Origin: Hymenopus coronatus
Taxonomy: Eukaryota; Arthropoda; Insecta; Mantodea; Hymenopodidae
Length of the DNA: 64,000 nt
Reading direction: 5' to 3'
Assembly (NCBI GenBank): GCA_030762935.1
Contig: CM060887.1
Span: 8,486,501-8,550,500, forward strand
Shown here: positions 44,529 to 55,542 of the stretch, piece by piece
Numbering within the stretch: the stretch's first letter is position 1
How the letters are laid out: every line of letters starts with the position of its first letter
The notes under the pieces: generated by a model
Seen by the model: the letters and a program-made list of their open reading frames with translations, nothing else
What the model was told of the DNA's origin: nothing
Databases searched by the model: none
Position numbers and translations under genes: made by a program

Positions 44529-45189
44529 AAATATTATGTGTTCCATTCACATGACTTTCTCTACATCTCCTCAACAAATTACTCTTAAAAAGCTTATGCA
44601 TCTATTTACTTCATGTTAATTAGACTAAAATAGCAGAAATAGTCTTATTACATGTTTCCTTGTTGCTTTGTTCCTTGCTGGTTGCTATGTCACTGAAGTT
44701 TCTTTGTATGGAAGCAGTTGACGAATTCCTATATGAGAAAAGTATAAGTCTTCAAAGCAGAAACCAAAAACAAGGAATGACTCAAAAACGATGACTCCAC
44801 GAAAAAAAATGTAAAAAGCATAAATTGTGTGTTTTAACGAGATCTACATTTTTCGTGTAGTAAGTTTTCGTCCATCTCTTACGGTTTAGCAGTTATTCAA
44901 AATTCCGTAAAATTCATCCAGAATAAAGTAGTCTTCAGAGGCTATTCCCAGGAAATTCAAGAAATACATTTTATTTATCAGGTAAATATTTTTAATATAC
45001 GAAATTTTAATCAAAATCGTTAGAGCCATTTTTAAGATAATCAACATTTTCGAAAAATGTTCCATGTAAAGGGTAGTTTGGGGTGGGGGATTTTTTTTTT
45101 TCAAAATCTTCGTGTCGCATCCCTGGAAGATACTAAACTTAAATACAAAGTTTGGTATTTTACCGATTTTTCGTTTTTGAGTTATTGTG

Positions 45190-45249
<60 letters not shown>

Positions 45250-45387
45250 CCTTTTTGTGAAAATGCTTTTTGGATACAGGGGACCCTAAAAAATATATTT
45301 CCGTTGTAATCTCGGTTTCGAATTTTTGGGTGGAGTTTAATACCTTCTCTATACACTATGTACATAGTGCGCATATAGAAAGTAAAA
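44529..45387 (-). mobile_element. T5-element, full-length (subfamily A)
   Basis: ATATTATGTGTTCCATTCACATG through GCGCATATAGAAAGTAAAAA. It carries ~27 CA units (45192-45246), the longest in the window. The minus-strand internal frame is open for 182 codons (44886-45434) from near the palindrome ATG to a TAA in the AACTGCTAAACC landmark. Confidence 0.86.
45192..45246. repeat. (CA)n microsatellite
   Basis: About 27 uninterrupted CA units at the fixed T5 microsatellite site. Confidence 0.97.
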
Positions 45388-45894
45388 ATATTATGTGTTC
45401 CATTCACATGACTTTTTCTATGTAACTGTAACAAATTAGTGTTAAAAAGCTTATTCTTCTATCTACTCCATGCTAATCGAGATAAACATTAACAGAAACG
45501 GTCTTATTACTAGCTTCTTGTAAGTAGAAGGGAAATAAGGGCGTACACTGGACTAAGGCGATAGTCAAATGTTTTAAAAGCTGGTTTCTTTGCATTGCCA
45601 GGAGTTGACAAATTCCCAGATGTTAAAATCTTAAGTATTTTAAAACTGAAACCAATAACAAGAAATATGTCAAAAACAGTCAACTCCAAAATGCATATGA
45701 CATAAATTATGTGTTTTATCCTGATCTACATTTTTGTGACTGTCGGTTTAGCCTTCTACTTACAAGAAGCTAGAAATTAGACCGTTTCTGTTAATGTTTA
45801 TCTCGATTAGCATGGAGTAGATAGAAGAATAATCTTATTAACAATAGTTTGTTACAGAGATGTAGAGAAAGTCATGTGAATGGAGCACATCAAA
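45388..45894. mobile_element. T5-element inverted pair (distal ends outward)
   Basis: A minus distal half (45388-45735) has the same unusual ATATTATGTGTTCC tip as its neighbour at 44529. A plus distal third (45736-45894, GACTGTCGGTTTAGCC to GGAGCACATCAAA) follows. Confidence 0.75.
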
Positions 45895-46308
45895 TTTCTT
45901 TCTCTACACGTACTTTGTACATAGTGTATAGAGAAGGTTGTGTTTGCACTCAAAAATTCGATAGCGAGATTAAAGTGGAATGCATGTTTTGAGACCTCCT
46001 AAATCCATAAAAAGCATTTTAGACAAATTCCGTGTGTGCGTGTGTGTGTGAGTGTGTGTGTGTGTGTCATAGGTGAAAAACGAAAAGTCCGTTAAAAACC
46101 AAATTTATTATTTAAGATTGGTATCTTCCAGGGATGCGACACGAAGATTTTGAAAAAAATCCCCCCACCTCAAACTACCCTTTACATGGAACTTCTTTCG
46201 AAAATTTTGATTTTCTAAAAAACGGCTCGAATGATTTTGATGAAAATATCAGATATTAAAGATATTTACCTGACAAATAAAATGTATATCTTGAATTTTG
46301 TGGGAATG
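45895..46308 (+). mobile_element. T5-element 5' half (subfamily A)
   Basis: CTTTCTCTACACGTACTTTG through TCTTGAATTTTGTGGGAATG, truncated there. Head-to-tail with the preceding plus piece. Confidence 0.78.
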
Positions 46309-46535
46309 TTTGATATTTTACGCGACAAGTTTTTGACGAATGTTGTACATCTTAACTGGGGTCGTCCTCGTAGCAACCGTGAAGCAAGGTTCTCATCTCA
46401 GTTACTGGGGAGGGGGAGGCTTATCTGTCTCGACCAGCCTGCCCTCTAGCGTCAGGGCAACAGCGACATCTGTCCAACACATCTTTATTATTGATTACAA
46501 ACATCAACGTCAAGGGTATCTGCTATTAAATTTGC

Positions 46536-46625
46536 AATTGATGTGTTATACTCATATGACTTTCTCTAGCTACTCTACACACAAACTTCTTACGAAAGAT
46601 AATTCTTCTTTCAACACCATGCTAA
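46536..46625 (-). repeat. T5-element distal tip (subfamily B)
   Basis: TGATGTGTTATACTCATATGAC with ACTTTCTCTAGCTAC and TTCTTTCAACACCATGCTAA. The 227 bp before it is unassigned. Confidence 0.72.
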
Positions 46626-46631
46626 CTCAAG

Positions 46632-46748
46632 AACGAAGTTAATGAATGCTCAGTGTCGCACTGTCAAGTGATTAGTTCGAGATTTTACAGATTTTTGCGA
46701 CATTAAATCTAGAGAACGCTAGTAACGATCGATATTTCATACTCGGGC
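46632..46748 (+). repeat. second dispersed repeat, copy 2
   Basis: Matches 3285-3395 through AGTTAATGAATGCTCAGTGTC and GCGACATTAAATCTAGAGAACG. Confidence 0.7.
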
Positions 46749-47044
46749 AGCAGTTTTAAAGATATTCTAAGCTATTTTTTCAACCTGCTTTGCTTTAACA
46801 CCGACTTATCAGCACCGTTTAACGTTATGTTTATCCGGGGACCATGCATCGCCGATCTCAAATTACTTATATCAGTCACGTGCACAATCTCGCAAATTAT
46901 TTCGGTGTAGTTAATTAACATCCTGTATATTTTCTTAAGTTTAGATTAGTAGTATTTAATTACAACAAAAAAGATTTTTATTTTATATTTTTTCAGTTTT
47001 TGGTCAATTTTAAAACATATATTAGGGGTAAAAGAAAGCTGTTG
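46749..47044. other. AT-rich unassigned DNA
   Basis: Nothing recognised. Confidence 0.35.
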
Positions 47045-47275
47045 TGTTTTTTGTGGTTTAACGTCCTTTAACCTGGCTGGTCATATCGGATATTGAACGA
47101 AGTTGGTGAAATGATGCTCAAATGATCTCGGGGTCCATGGAACTTGAGGTTACTAGACATTCGTCTTCTCAGGATAAGGAAAACCCCGAAAAAAAACCTA
47201 AGCGAGATTCGAACTCACGACCTTTTGAATGTGAAGCAGACACGCTACCACCAGACTACCCAGGCGGGATTTTTG
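47045..47275 (-). mobile_element. tRNA-headed SINE (GGGGTTTTCCC family), copy 3
   Basis: On the minus strand CCCGCCTGGGTAGTCTGGTGG (head), TCGTGAGTTCGAATCTCGC (box B), GGGGTTTTCC and GACGAATGTCTAGTAACC, ending in CGTTAAACCAC. More diverged than copy 2. Confidence 0.84.
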
Positions 47276-47910
47276 TATTCTGTTACTGGGTGCTAGTTCA
47301 CAAGAATTTATATGAATTACCAAACTTGAAAAAAATAATCTGTGTAGTTGTCAGCCCTGAGCAGTTACATTTACTAGAATATCTTGATGGGCCTATGCAG
47401 CAGTATCCGAACCTACCTCTGACGGTACCCGGGTCCGATTCCTGGCACCAGTGTGGGAATTTTATCCCCAGGCTGGGAGAACTGAGTATAACAGATGTGA
47501 AAATCTTAATGAGAGCTAGGAAGCGAGTTGTACTTTCAGATAAGCAGTTCACCAGTCGATTCATGTCTGTCAAATATCTGTCACCTCTTATGCACTGCAC
47601 TGATAAACATATGTATATTCATATCTACAAAACATCTATACAAATGGCCTACTATATAAACAATGTCAATCGTCTGCCTCCAATTCTTCCACACCTGACA
47701 GTCCTTCGTCTTCACTCACGTCATTGTCACCATCAACGCTATCACTACTTTCTGCACCATTATCCTGGATTAGAATTTTTTCATTTTGATTTTCTACAAC
47801 CCTTTCTAATGATTTTCAATGTTCTCAACATGTCGACATACATTTTCTCATTGTGCCCTGCCAATTTCTGCATTTCGCTGACGACACAACTTTTAATTTA
47901 AAAGTGATAT
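47276..47910. other. unassigned DNA containing a weak tRNA-like head
   Basis: A box-B-like GGGTCCGATTCC (47430-47441) followed by GTGTGGGAATTTTATCCCC resembles the SINE at 34319 (GTGGGGATTTTTCCCCC), so a decayed relative is likely at ~47385-47480. The remainder is unrecognised. A 259-codon frame starts in the neighbouring SINE and runs through here; I do not regard it as a gene. Confidence 0.45.
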
Positions 47911-48748
47911 TACTTTTTCTACAGGTGCTACGTACATAGTGTATACAGAAGATATTGCACTCCACTCAAAAATTCGATACCGAGATTTCACCGGAAATAA
48001 TATGTTTTAGGGTCCCCTGTATCCCCCCCAAAAAAAAGCATTTTCAGAAAAAGGTCCGCGCGTGTCTGTGAACACTATAACTAAAAAACAAAAAGTCGGT
48101 AAAGTACCAAACTTTGTATTTAAGTTTAGTATCTTCCAGGGATGCGACACGAACCTTTTGAGAAAAATCCCCCCCACTCCAAACTTCCCTTTACATGGAA
48201 CTTTTTTCGAAAATTTTGATTTTCTTAAAAATGGCTCTAACGGTTTTGATTAAAATATCATATATTAAAGATATTTATCTGACAAATAAAATATATATCT
48301 TGAATTTTCTGGGAATAGCCTCTGAAGATTACTTTATTCTGGATGAATTTTACGGAATTTTGCATAACTGCTAAACCGTAAGAGATGGAGAAAAAGTTAC
48401 CACACAAAACATGTAGAGCACGTTAAAACACAATTTATGTTATGTACATTTCGTGGAGTTGATCATTTTTTAGATATTCCTTGTTTTTGGTTTCAGCTTT
48501 AAAAAAGTTTTACTTTTATCATGTCCATACAGAAAAAGGATCTTCAGTCACATAGCAACCAGCTTTTGACTATCACTTTAACCTATGGTATTCCCTTATT
48601 TCGCTTCTACTTACAAGGAAGCAAGTAATAAGACTATTTCTACGATTTTTTTCTCGATTAGCATGAAGTAAATAGAAACATAAGTTTTTAAGACTAATTT
48701 GTTGCAGAGATATAGAGAAAGTCATTTTAATGGAGCACATCGGATTTT
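47911..48748 (+). mobile_element. T5-element, full-length (subfamily A)
   Basis: ACTTTTTCTACAGGTGCTACG through TTTTAATGGAGCACATCGGA. Confidence 0.85.
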
Positions 48749-49290
48749 TTTCTTTCTTTCTTATCTTTGAGAACCCTGGAAACGGAACTCAGCGAAATAT
48801 CTGTTGTCTTGGCTACTCTTTCATTCACTTTCTACAGGCTGTTAAAGAACACGGGGAACATACATTTTCTTCCTTCATCTCTGACATTTGCAAGTATTTC
48901 TCTGCTCTAAGTAGTACTTTGCCACTTAACTTTGAAAACGTAGGAGCCATGGTTAAAAAAAATAAAATAAATAAAATTAACACTATTTACTGTCCGCTTT
49001 GAATACAAACATATGCGGAACACTTTGATACACACTGTACAAAGTTTGCTCTCTGTGACTTTAAGTAAGCAAAGTATCATATTACAAACTCCGATAAGCT
49101 AGGCTCGGTAGCTGGGTTGGCGGTCAGGGTCATTTCAGTAGTTTTATGCCGGCAATATGTGCGATTGTATGAAATTGTTATGTCAATAAATTCACTTCAT
49201 TCAAATTTAATCCTTAGTTGCCTGCATTAGTATATTACATAAGGCGTTTTTCCTTTAATTCAAGTTTAAAACTGGAGTTCTAGTAAAAAA
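48749..49290. other. unassigned DNA
   Basis: A plus frame (to 49002) reads VKEHGEHTFSSFISDICKYF. It is not a family I can name and is preceded by T-rich T5 flank. Rest unrecognised. Confidence 0.35.
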
Positions 49291-50127
49291 AAATCTGATT
49301 TGTTACACTCACATGGCTTTCTCTAGCTACTCCACAAACAAACTTCTTACAAAAGATAAGTCTTCTTTCAACACCATGCTAAACGAGATAAACATTAGCA
49401 GAATTTTATTACTTATTTCCTTATAAGTAGAATGGAACTAAGGGAATGCGCTAGGCTAAAGAGATAGCCAAATGTTTTAAAATCTGTCGTTATGCGATTG
49501 TCATTGCAAATCTTTTTTTTTGCTTGGGTAGGAGTAGAACAAAAGAAAATTACTACTTCACAACTGAAACTAATAATATGAAATACCTTGAAAACGGTAA
49601 GTTCCACGAAAAAATCTGTATATGACACAACTTGTGTATTTTAACAATACCTACATTTTTGTAAAGTGAGTTTTTGTCTATCTCTTACGGTTTACTAGTT
49701 ATGCCAAATTAAGGAAAATTCATCCGGAATAAACAGGTCTTTAGAAACTATTCGCAGAAAATTCAAGATATACCTTTTATTTGTGTTAGAAATGGCTGTA
49801 ATATGTGGTATTTTAATCAAAATCGTTAGTCATTTTTAAGAAAAACAAAATTGTCTAAAATGTTTCCATGTAAAGGGTAGTTAGATGTGGGGGGATTTTC
49901 TTGAAAATCTTCATGTCGCAATCTTGTAAGATAAAAAACATAAGTACCAAGTTTAGTATTTAACCGTCTTTTTGTTTTTGAGCTATGCTGTCCACAGACA
50001 CACACATGCGCACTCACGGGCCTGTTTCTGAAAATGCTTTTTTTTTTTTGGACTCAGGGGGGCCTAAAACATGTATTTCCGGTAAAATCTCGACATCGAA
50101 TTTTTGGGTGGAATACAATACTTTATT
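49291..50127 (-). mobile_element. T5-element, palindrome end missing (subfamily B)
   Basis: ATCTGATTTGTTACACTCACATGG with CTTTCTCTAGCTACTCC through GGGTGGAATACAATACTTTA, where it stops just before the terminal palindrome. Confidence 0.82.
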
Positions 50128-50214
50128 AATCTTTTCCTTCCCAATTAAAAGTTTAAATTCTTCTAAAATAGTTTTCATAATCCTGCCAAAGGCCCCACAA
50201 ATCGCCATGAGTGT

Positions 50215-50360
50215 TAGATGATAGGTAATGGACTGTCCATCCATTCAAAGCCATATGTTGCAAGTTCAAATCCCAGTGATTGTGGTAAAGGACGGGGAGA
50301 GCCCAAGTAAAATAATCGGTGTGGTGCTTGGAAGTTAATGGGGCTACATTTGACTGTAGT
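50215..50360 (+). repeat. possible tRNA-headed SINE
   Basis: A box-B-like AGTTCAAATCC (50263-50273) with a weak upstream box A (TAGGTAATGGAC), followed by GGTAAAGGACGGGGAGAGCCC. Single copy in the window, so tentative. Confidence 0.45.
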
Positions 50361-50572
50361 TATGTCGGTTTTACTCTTATTTATTTAAAAAAGTCATTGC
50401 AATTTTAGGACAAACATTGTATACATTTTTACAATATAAAACTGTCTTGATTACTTGTCGTTTATGCTTGAAGGTTAGTATAACATGAAATTAATCCAAG
50501 GGTACAACCCTATTTGTATAGTTACGCTTAAAACAAGCGGAACTTAGAGGTACCGACAGGCAGCAAAGGGTT

Positions 50573-50650
50573 AACTCCATGGACCCGAGATCTTTTGAAC
50601 ATAATTTCACCAATATCATCGTCCGATTTGACCAACTAGGTTACGTTATT
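50573..50650 (+). repeat. SINE tail (GGGGTTTTCCC family)
   Basis: AACTCCATGGACCCGAGATC through CGTCCGATTTGACCAACTAGG matches 27455-27525; head and body are missing. Confidence 0.7.
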
Positions 50651-51061
50651 TCCGTAAGGAAGGATATCAAATAAACGTTGGGCGACCTGTTTTCAGCACC
50701 TTGGTTGCGACAGAGGCAGTTGGGCCGCTGTTGCACGCAGCTCCCCGAGCACTTGAACGGAGAAGGTGTATGGGGCAGTAGAGATAAGACGCCAAGGAGG
50801 GTCGGGACGGCACAGGGAGGAGGAAGAAACTGGATCGAGGTGCTGGAGAGTAAAGAATAGAAAAAAGAAAACAGGAACGAGAAACATATAATACGAAACC
50901 CTTCTTTATATTTCTCAAGGAAACTCTCTGGCTGCAGAGCTCCGAGAGAACCTTGCAGCCTGTTCTATGTAAATAACTGTGTATGACGTCATTGTTTAAG
51001 TAATATAACGAGCTCACCAACTATTAGCTAGAGACAATCATTAGCATACTTGGACATGAAA
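50651..51061. other. unassigned, GC-richer DNA
   Basis: Overlapping short frames on both strands (50667-51020, 50678-50860) without recognisable motifs. Confidence 0.35.
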
Positions 51062-51535
51062 AAAAATCTGATGTGATCCATTCACACGACTTTCTCTACA
51101 TCTCTGCTACAGATTATTGTGAAAATGCTTATGCTTCTACTAACTTAATGTTAATCGAGAAAAATTTCCAGAAATTATCTTATTACTTGCTTCCTTGTAA
51201 GTAGAAGCGAAATAAGGGAGTACCATAGGTTAAAGTGATAGTCAAAAGCTGGTTGCTATGTGAGTGAAGTTCCTTTGTTTGTATGGACAGGAGTTTACAA
51301 ATTCCTGTATGAGAAAAGTATGTTTTTTTAAAGCTGAAACCAAAAACAAGGCATATCTCAAAAACGATCAACTCCACGAAAAAATATTATATATCATAAA
51401 TTGTGTGTTTTAATGTCCTCTACATCTTTTGTGTGGTAAGCTTTTGTCTATCTCTTACGGTTTAGCAACTATGCAAAATTCCGTAAAATTCATCCAGAAT
51501 AAAGTAGTCTTCAGAGACTATTCCCAGAAAATTCA

Positions 51536-51593
<58 letters not shown>

Positions 51594-51976
51594 ATATATA
51601 TACATATATATAGATATATTATTTGTCAGGTAAATATCTTTATTATACATTATTTTACTCAAAATCGTTAGAGGCATTTTTGAGAAAATCAAAATTTTCG
51701 AAAAAAGTTCTATGTAACGGGTAGCTGGGAGTGGGGGGATTTTGTTGAAAATCTTCATGTCGCATCCTTGGAAGATACCAAGTTTGGTATTCAACGGTCT
51801 TTTCGTGAGCTATGCTGTCCATAGACTGACAGACATACACACGGACCTTTTTCCAAAAACACTTTTTTTGGATTCAGAGGGACCCAAAACATGTATTTCC
51901 GGTGAAATCTGGGTATGAAATTTATGGGTGCATTTCAATACCTTCTCTAAACACTATGTTGTTAGTACGTGTAGAA
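51062..51976 (-). mobile_element. T5-element, palindrome end incomplete
   Basis: ATCTGATGTGATCCATTCACACG through TAGTACGTGTAGAAATG. The TA tract has expanded to 51538-51589 with a further TATACATATATAGA to 51619. The end AGAAAGT is lost at the junction with a short dispersed repeat. Confidence 0.84.
51538..51619. repeat. (TA)n microsatellite
   Basis: About 26 TA units followed by imperfect TA/CA, at the AAGATATACATTTT site of the T5 copy. Confidence 0.96.
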
Positions 51977-52025
51977 ATGATTAACCTAAACCTACAGTAA
52001 TACGAGTTGTTTCACGATATGACAA
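51977..52025 (+). repeat. third short dispersed repeat, copy 2
   Basis: ATGATTAACC, then TAAACCTACAGTAATACG, matching 39918-39975. Confidence 0.6.
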
Positions 52026-52057
52026 ATGAAACATTTAAACAAAATCCAAATTCAATT

Positions 52058-52650
52058 TCCTTCCATAGCAACCAGCGTCGGCTTTTCGCTTCTTTCCCTT
52101 CCACTTACAAGAAAGAAAGTCATAAGACCGTTACTGCTAATGTTTATCTATAACAATAAGCTGTTGTAAGATGTTTGTTTGTCGAACATGTAGAGAAAAT
52201 CATCTGAATGTTATTTTTTGTGTGCGGATAACCATTTCCAAGATATTTCTTATTATTATATTCAATTTTAAAATACGTATACTCTTCTCTTCGTTTCATA
52301 TCTCTTTTATTTTTTTCTAATCGAAATTTAATTTCCTCGCATAGCAACCACATTTTAAAACATTTGGATGTCGATTTAGCCTAGTGTATTCCCCGTCTAC
52401 TTAAAGTAATTAAGTAATAAGACCGTTTCTGCTAATGTTTATCTCGATTAGCATGAAGTAGGTAGAACAAACAGATTCAAATCCCATAGCAACCACATTT
52501 TAAAACATTTGACTGTCGTTTAGTCCAGTGTATTCCCTTATTTCCCTTCTACTTATGAAGGAAGTAAGTAATAAGACCATTTCTGTCAATGTTTATCTCG
52601 ATTAGCATGAAGTAGGTAGAAGAATAATCTTGTTACAGAGCTGCAGAGAG
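52058..52650 (+). repeat. three tandem T5-element 3' pieces
   Basis: 52058-52213, 52214-52468 and 52469-52650 each carry CATAGCAACCA followed by CTACTTA and TTTCTGCTAATG or variants. Units differ in length; only the first (CATGTAGAGAAAATCATCTG) and last reach a distal end. Confidence 0.68.
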
Positions 52651-53052
52651 TATTATTGATTTCAGTATGATCTTACAAGCCTAGAGGATGCGTGGGCCAG
52701 TTCTTGACGTGTTCACGCAGATCGGCGATCTGAATCGCGTCAGACCGGCGGAGCGTGGTCGGCGAAGCCAGGGTGTAATGCGATTGGGGTTCTGCTGGCC
52801 CGTGCGGGTTCCTCTATCATGCACGGTTTAATATGCTAATGGGAGATTGAGGCTTCTTAGAGGGTGCGCGCGCGCAAGAGAGCGACGGGGGTGTGTGTGA
52901 TATCACCCCCAACCCCTTTTCGCTCCACTGATCCCAGTGTTTTCATACTGGTGGTCATGCCTCAAGAGCCCCCTCCCTTAAATTTATCTTTTACGCTTTT
53001 GTCATGCTCTTCTTAGAAGCTAAACAGTTTTCTTCACCCTGAGTAACGACTT
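52651..53052. other. unassigned, GC-richer DNA
   Basis: Contains an AGATCGGCGATCT hairpin (52728) and CGCGCGCG (52868-52875). Nothing else recognised. Confidence 0.38.
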
Positions 53053-53923
53053 TTTACTTTCTCTACACGTACTATGTACATAGTGTATAGAGAAGGTATT
53101 CCACTTCATCAAAAAATTCGTTACCGAGATTTCGTCGGAAATATATGTTTTAGGGCCCCCTTTATCCAAACAAAGTATTTTCAGAAAAAAAGTCCGTGTG
53201 TGTATCCGCAGGTCCGTGTGCTTGTGAACACGATAACTCAAAAACGAAAAGTCGGTAAACTACCAAATTTGGTGTTTAAGTTTAGTATCTTCGAGGGATG
53301 CGATATGAAAATTTTGAGAAAAATCCCCCCACCCCAAACTACATGGAACTTTTTTCGAAAATTTTGATTTACTAAAAAAATGGTTCTAATAATTTTGATT
53401 AAAATATCGTTTATTAAAGATATTTACCTGACAAATAAAATGTATATTTTTAATTTTCTGGGAATATCCTCTGAAGACTACTTTATTCTGGGTGAATTTT
53501 ACGGAATTTTGCATAACTGCTAAACCGTAAGAAATGGACAAAAACTTACCACACAAAAAATGTAGAGCACATTAAAACACACAATTTATGTTCTATACAT
53601 TTTTTCGTGTAGTTGAACGTTTTTGAGTTGTGCCTTGTTTTTGGTGTCATCTTTAAAAACTTATATTTTTCTGATACAGGAATTTGTCAACTCATGTCCA
53701 TACAGACAAAGGAACTTCAGTCACATAGCAACCAGCTTTTGACTATCACTTTAACCCATGGTACTTCCTTATTTAGCTTCTACTTACAAGGAAGCAAGTA
53801 ATAAGACCATTTCTGCTAATTTTTTGTCGATTGGTATTAAATAAATAGAACCATAAGCTTTTTAACAATAATTTGTCGCAGAGTTGTAGAGAAAGTCATG
53901 TGAATGAAACACATCCGATTTTT
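53053..53923 (+). mobile_element. T5-element, full-length (subfamily A)
   Basis: ACTTTCTCTACACGTACTATG through GTGAATGAAACACATCCGA, with a short deletion at CCAAACTACATGGAAC. Confidence 0.87.
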
Positions 53924-53951
53924 ACTTTCTCTACACGTACTATGTACATAC
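53924..53951 (+). repeat. T5-element 5' tip, 25 bp
   Basis: A second ACTTTCTCTACACGTACTATG follows the full copy directly and stops at GTACATA within the palindrome. Confidence 0.72.
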
Positions 53952-54006
53952 CGTAATTTACGAACCATAAGACGCAATCATGATACTGTTAAGACAATTT
54001 TGAAAT

Positions 54007-54872
54007 AAAAAAATCTGATGTGTTCCATTCACATGACTTTCTCTACATTTCTGCAACAAATGGTAGTTAAAAAGCTTATGCGTCTATTTACTTCATGTTA
54101 ATTAGCAGAAACAGCCTTATTACTTGCTTCCTTGTAAATAGAAGCGAAATAAGGAAGTACCATAAGTCAAAATGATAGCCAAAAGCTGTTTGCTATGTAA
54201 CTGAAGTTCCTTTGTTTCTATGGATAGGAGTTAAGAAAGTCCTGTAGTATGTTTTTCAAAGCTAAAACGAAAATCCAGGAATGTCTTAAAAGTGATCAAC
54301 CCCACGAAAAAAATGTATATGTCATAAATTGTGTGTTTTATCGTGAGCTACATTTTCTGTGCAGTAAGTTTTCCCCCATCTCTTACGGTTTAGCAGTTAT
54401 GCACAATTCCGTAAAATTCATTCAAAATAAAGTAGTCTTCAGGGGCTATTCCCAGAAAATTCAATATATACATTTTATTTGTCAGGTAAGTATCTTTAAT
54501 ATACGATATTTTAATCAAAATCGTTAGAGCCATTTTTAAGAAAATCAAAAATTTCAAAATTTTGTCCATATAAGAGTATTTTGTGGTGGGGGATTTTCTT
54601 GAAAATCTTCGTGTCGTATCCTTGGAAGATACCAAACTTAAATACGAAGTTTGGGCTTTAACGGTCTTTTCGTTTTTGAGCTATGCTGGCCTCCCCCCCC
54701 CCCCACACACACACACGACAGACACACACACGGACATTTTTCTAGAACTGCTTTTTTTTTATTCAGGGGGTCTCAGAACATATATTTCCGGTGAAATCTC
54801 GGTATCGAATTTTTGGATGCAATACGATTCCTTCTGTATACACTATGTACATAGTACGTATAGAGAAAGTAG
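54007..54872 (-). mobile_element. T5-element, full-length (subfamily A)
   Basis: ATCTGATGTGTTCCATTCACATG through CGTATAGAGAAAGTAGAAA. The CA tract is broken by a run of C (54694-54704). Confidence 0.87.
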
Positions 54873-55220
54873 AAAACAACTTACTGCATAAAAATTTAAT
54901 TTCGCTAAAACATACATTGTATGTGATATGATATATACAGTGTTTTGGTAGAGTTAATTATTTTCGAGATATCCCTTGTTATTGGTTTCAATTTTAAGCT
55001 ACTTAAACGGGAGGTCATATATCGTTTCATATCTCTTTTGTTTTACTCTGGCCGTGCAAAGCGAATCCTTAGATTTTAAAAGATTGACTATCACTTTAGC
55101 CTTGTATATTTTCTTATTTTCATGGAAATAAGTAATAAGACCAATTCTTGTAATGTTTATCTCGATTAGCATGATGTAGATGAAAACAGGTTAGAAAATG
55201 CCATGTGAATATAAAAACAT
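54873..55220 (+). repeat. T5-element 3' half, diverged
   Basis: AACTTACTGCATAAAAATTTAA through GAAAATGCCATGTGAATATAAA. Confidence 0.68.
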
Positions 55221-55245
55221 TTATCTTTTCTTTTTTTTTTTTCAG

Positions 55246-55290
55246 GAGTGAGAATAACTCTATGTCGTGGTGTCGACAGTCAGCTGTAAG
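55246..55290 (+). other. possible 45-nt exon
   Basis: A strong polypyrimidine tract and AG (55226-55245) precede 45 nt, and GTAAGAAT follows at 55291. Both edges look like splice sites. The length is a multiple of three and one frame is open (SENNSMSWCRQSAV). No neighbouring exon is recognisable, and the T-run could equally be T5 debris. Confidence 0.3.
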
Positions 55291-55542
55291 GTAAGAATAC
55301 TGTTCCTAAAATCCACAAAGGTTTAATAAAAACATAGTTATACAAGTCGTTGTTTTATAAAACGTAAAGCGTTATTCATATTTTAGCTAAAATGCACAAT
55401 ATGCTCAGGGTGTTTATGGTAGTGTATATTTTAAATTTTCTGCAGATAAAGTTATCCCCATTTACTGAAATATGTTATTCAACGGTAATAAACTACCGCG
55501 TAACAATTGAAATTTGTTAAAACACATTGTATACCAACGAAT
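55291..55542. other. AT-rich unassigned DNA
   Basis: Nothing recognised beyond the candidate splice donor at its start. Confidence 0.3.

Noticed and set aside
47122..47901. 259-codon plus frame, the longest in the window
   Set aside because: Its first ~50 codons are read-through of an antisense SINE (RDSNSRPFECEAD-type peptide). It then crosses a second decayed SINE and unassigned DNA. No domain and no sensible start context.
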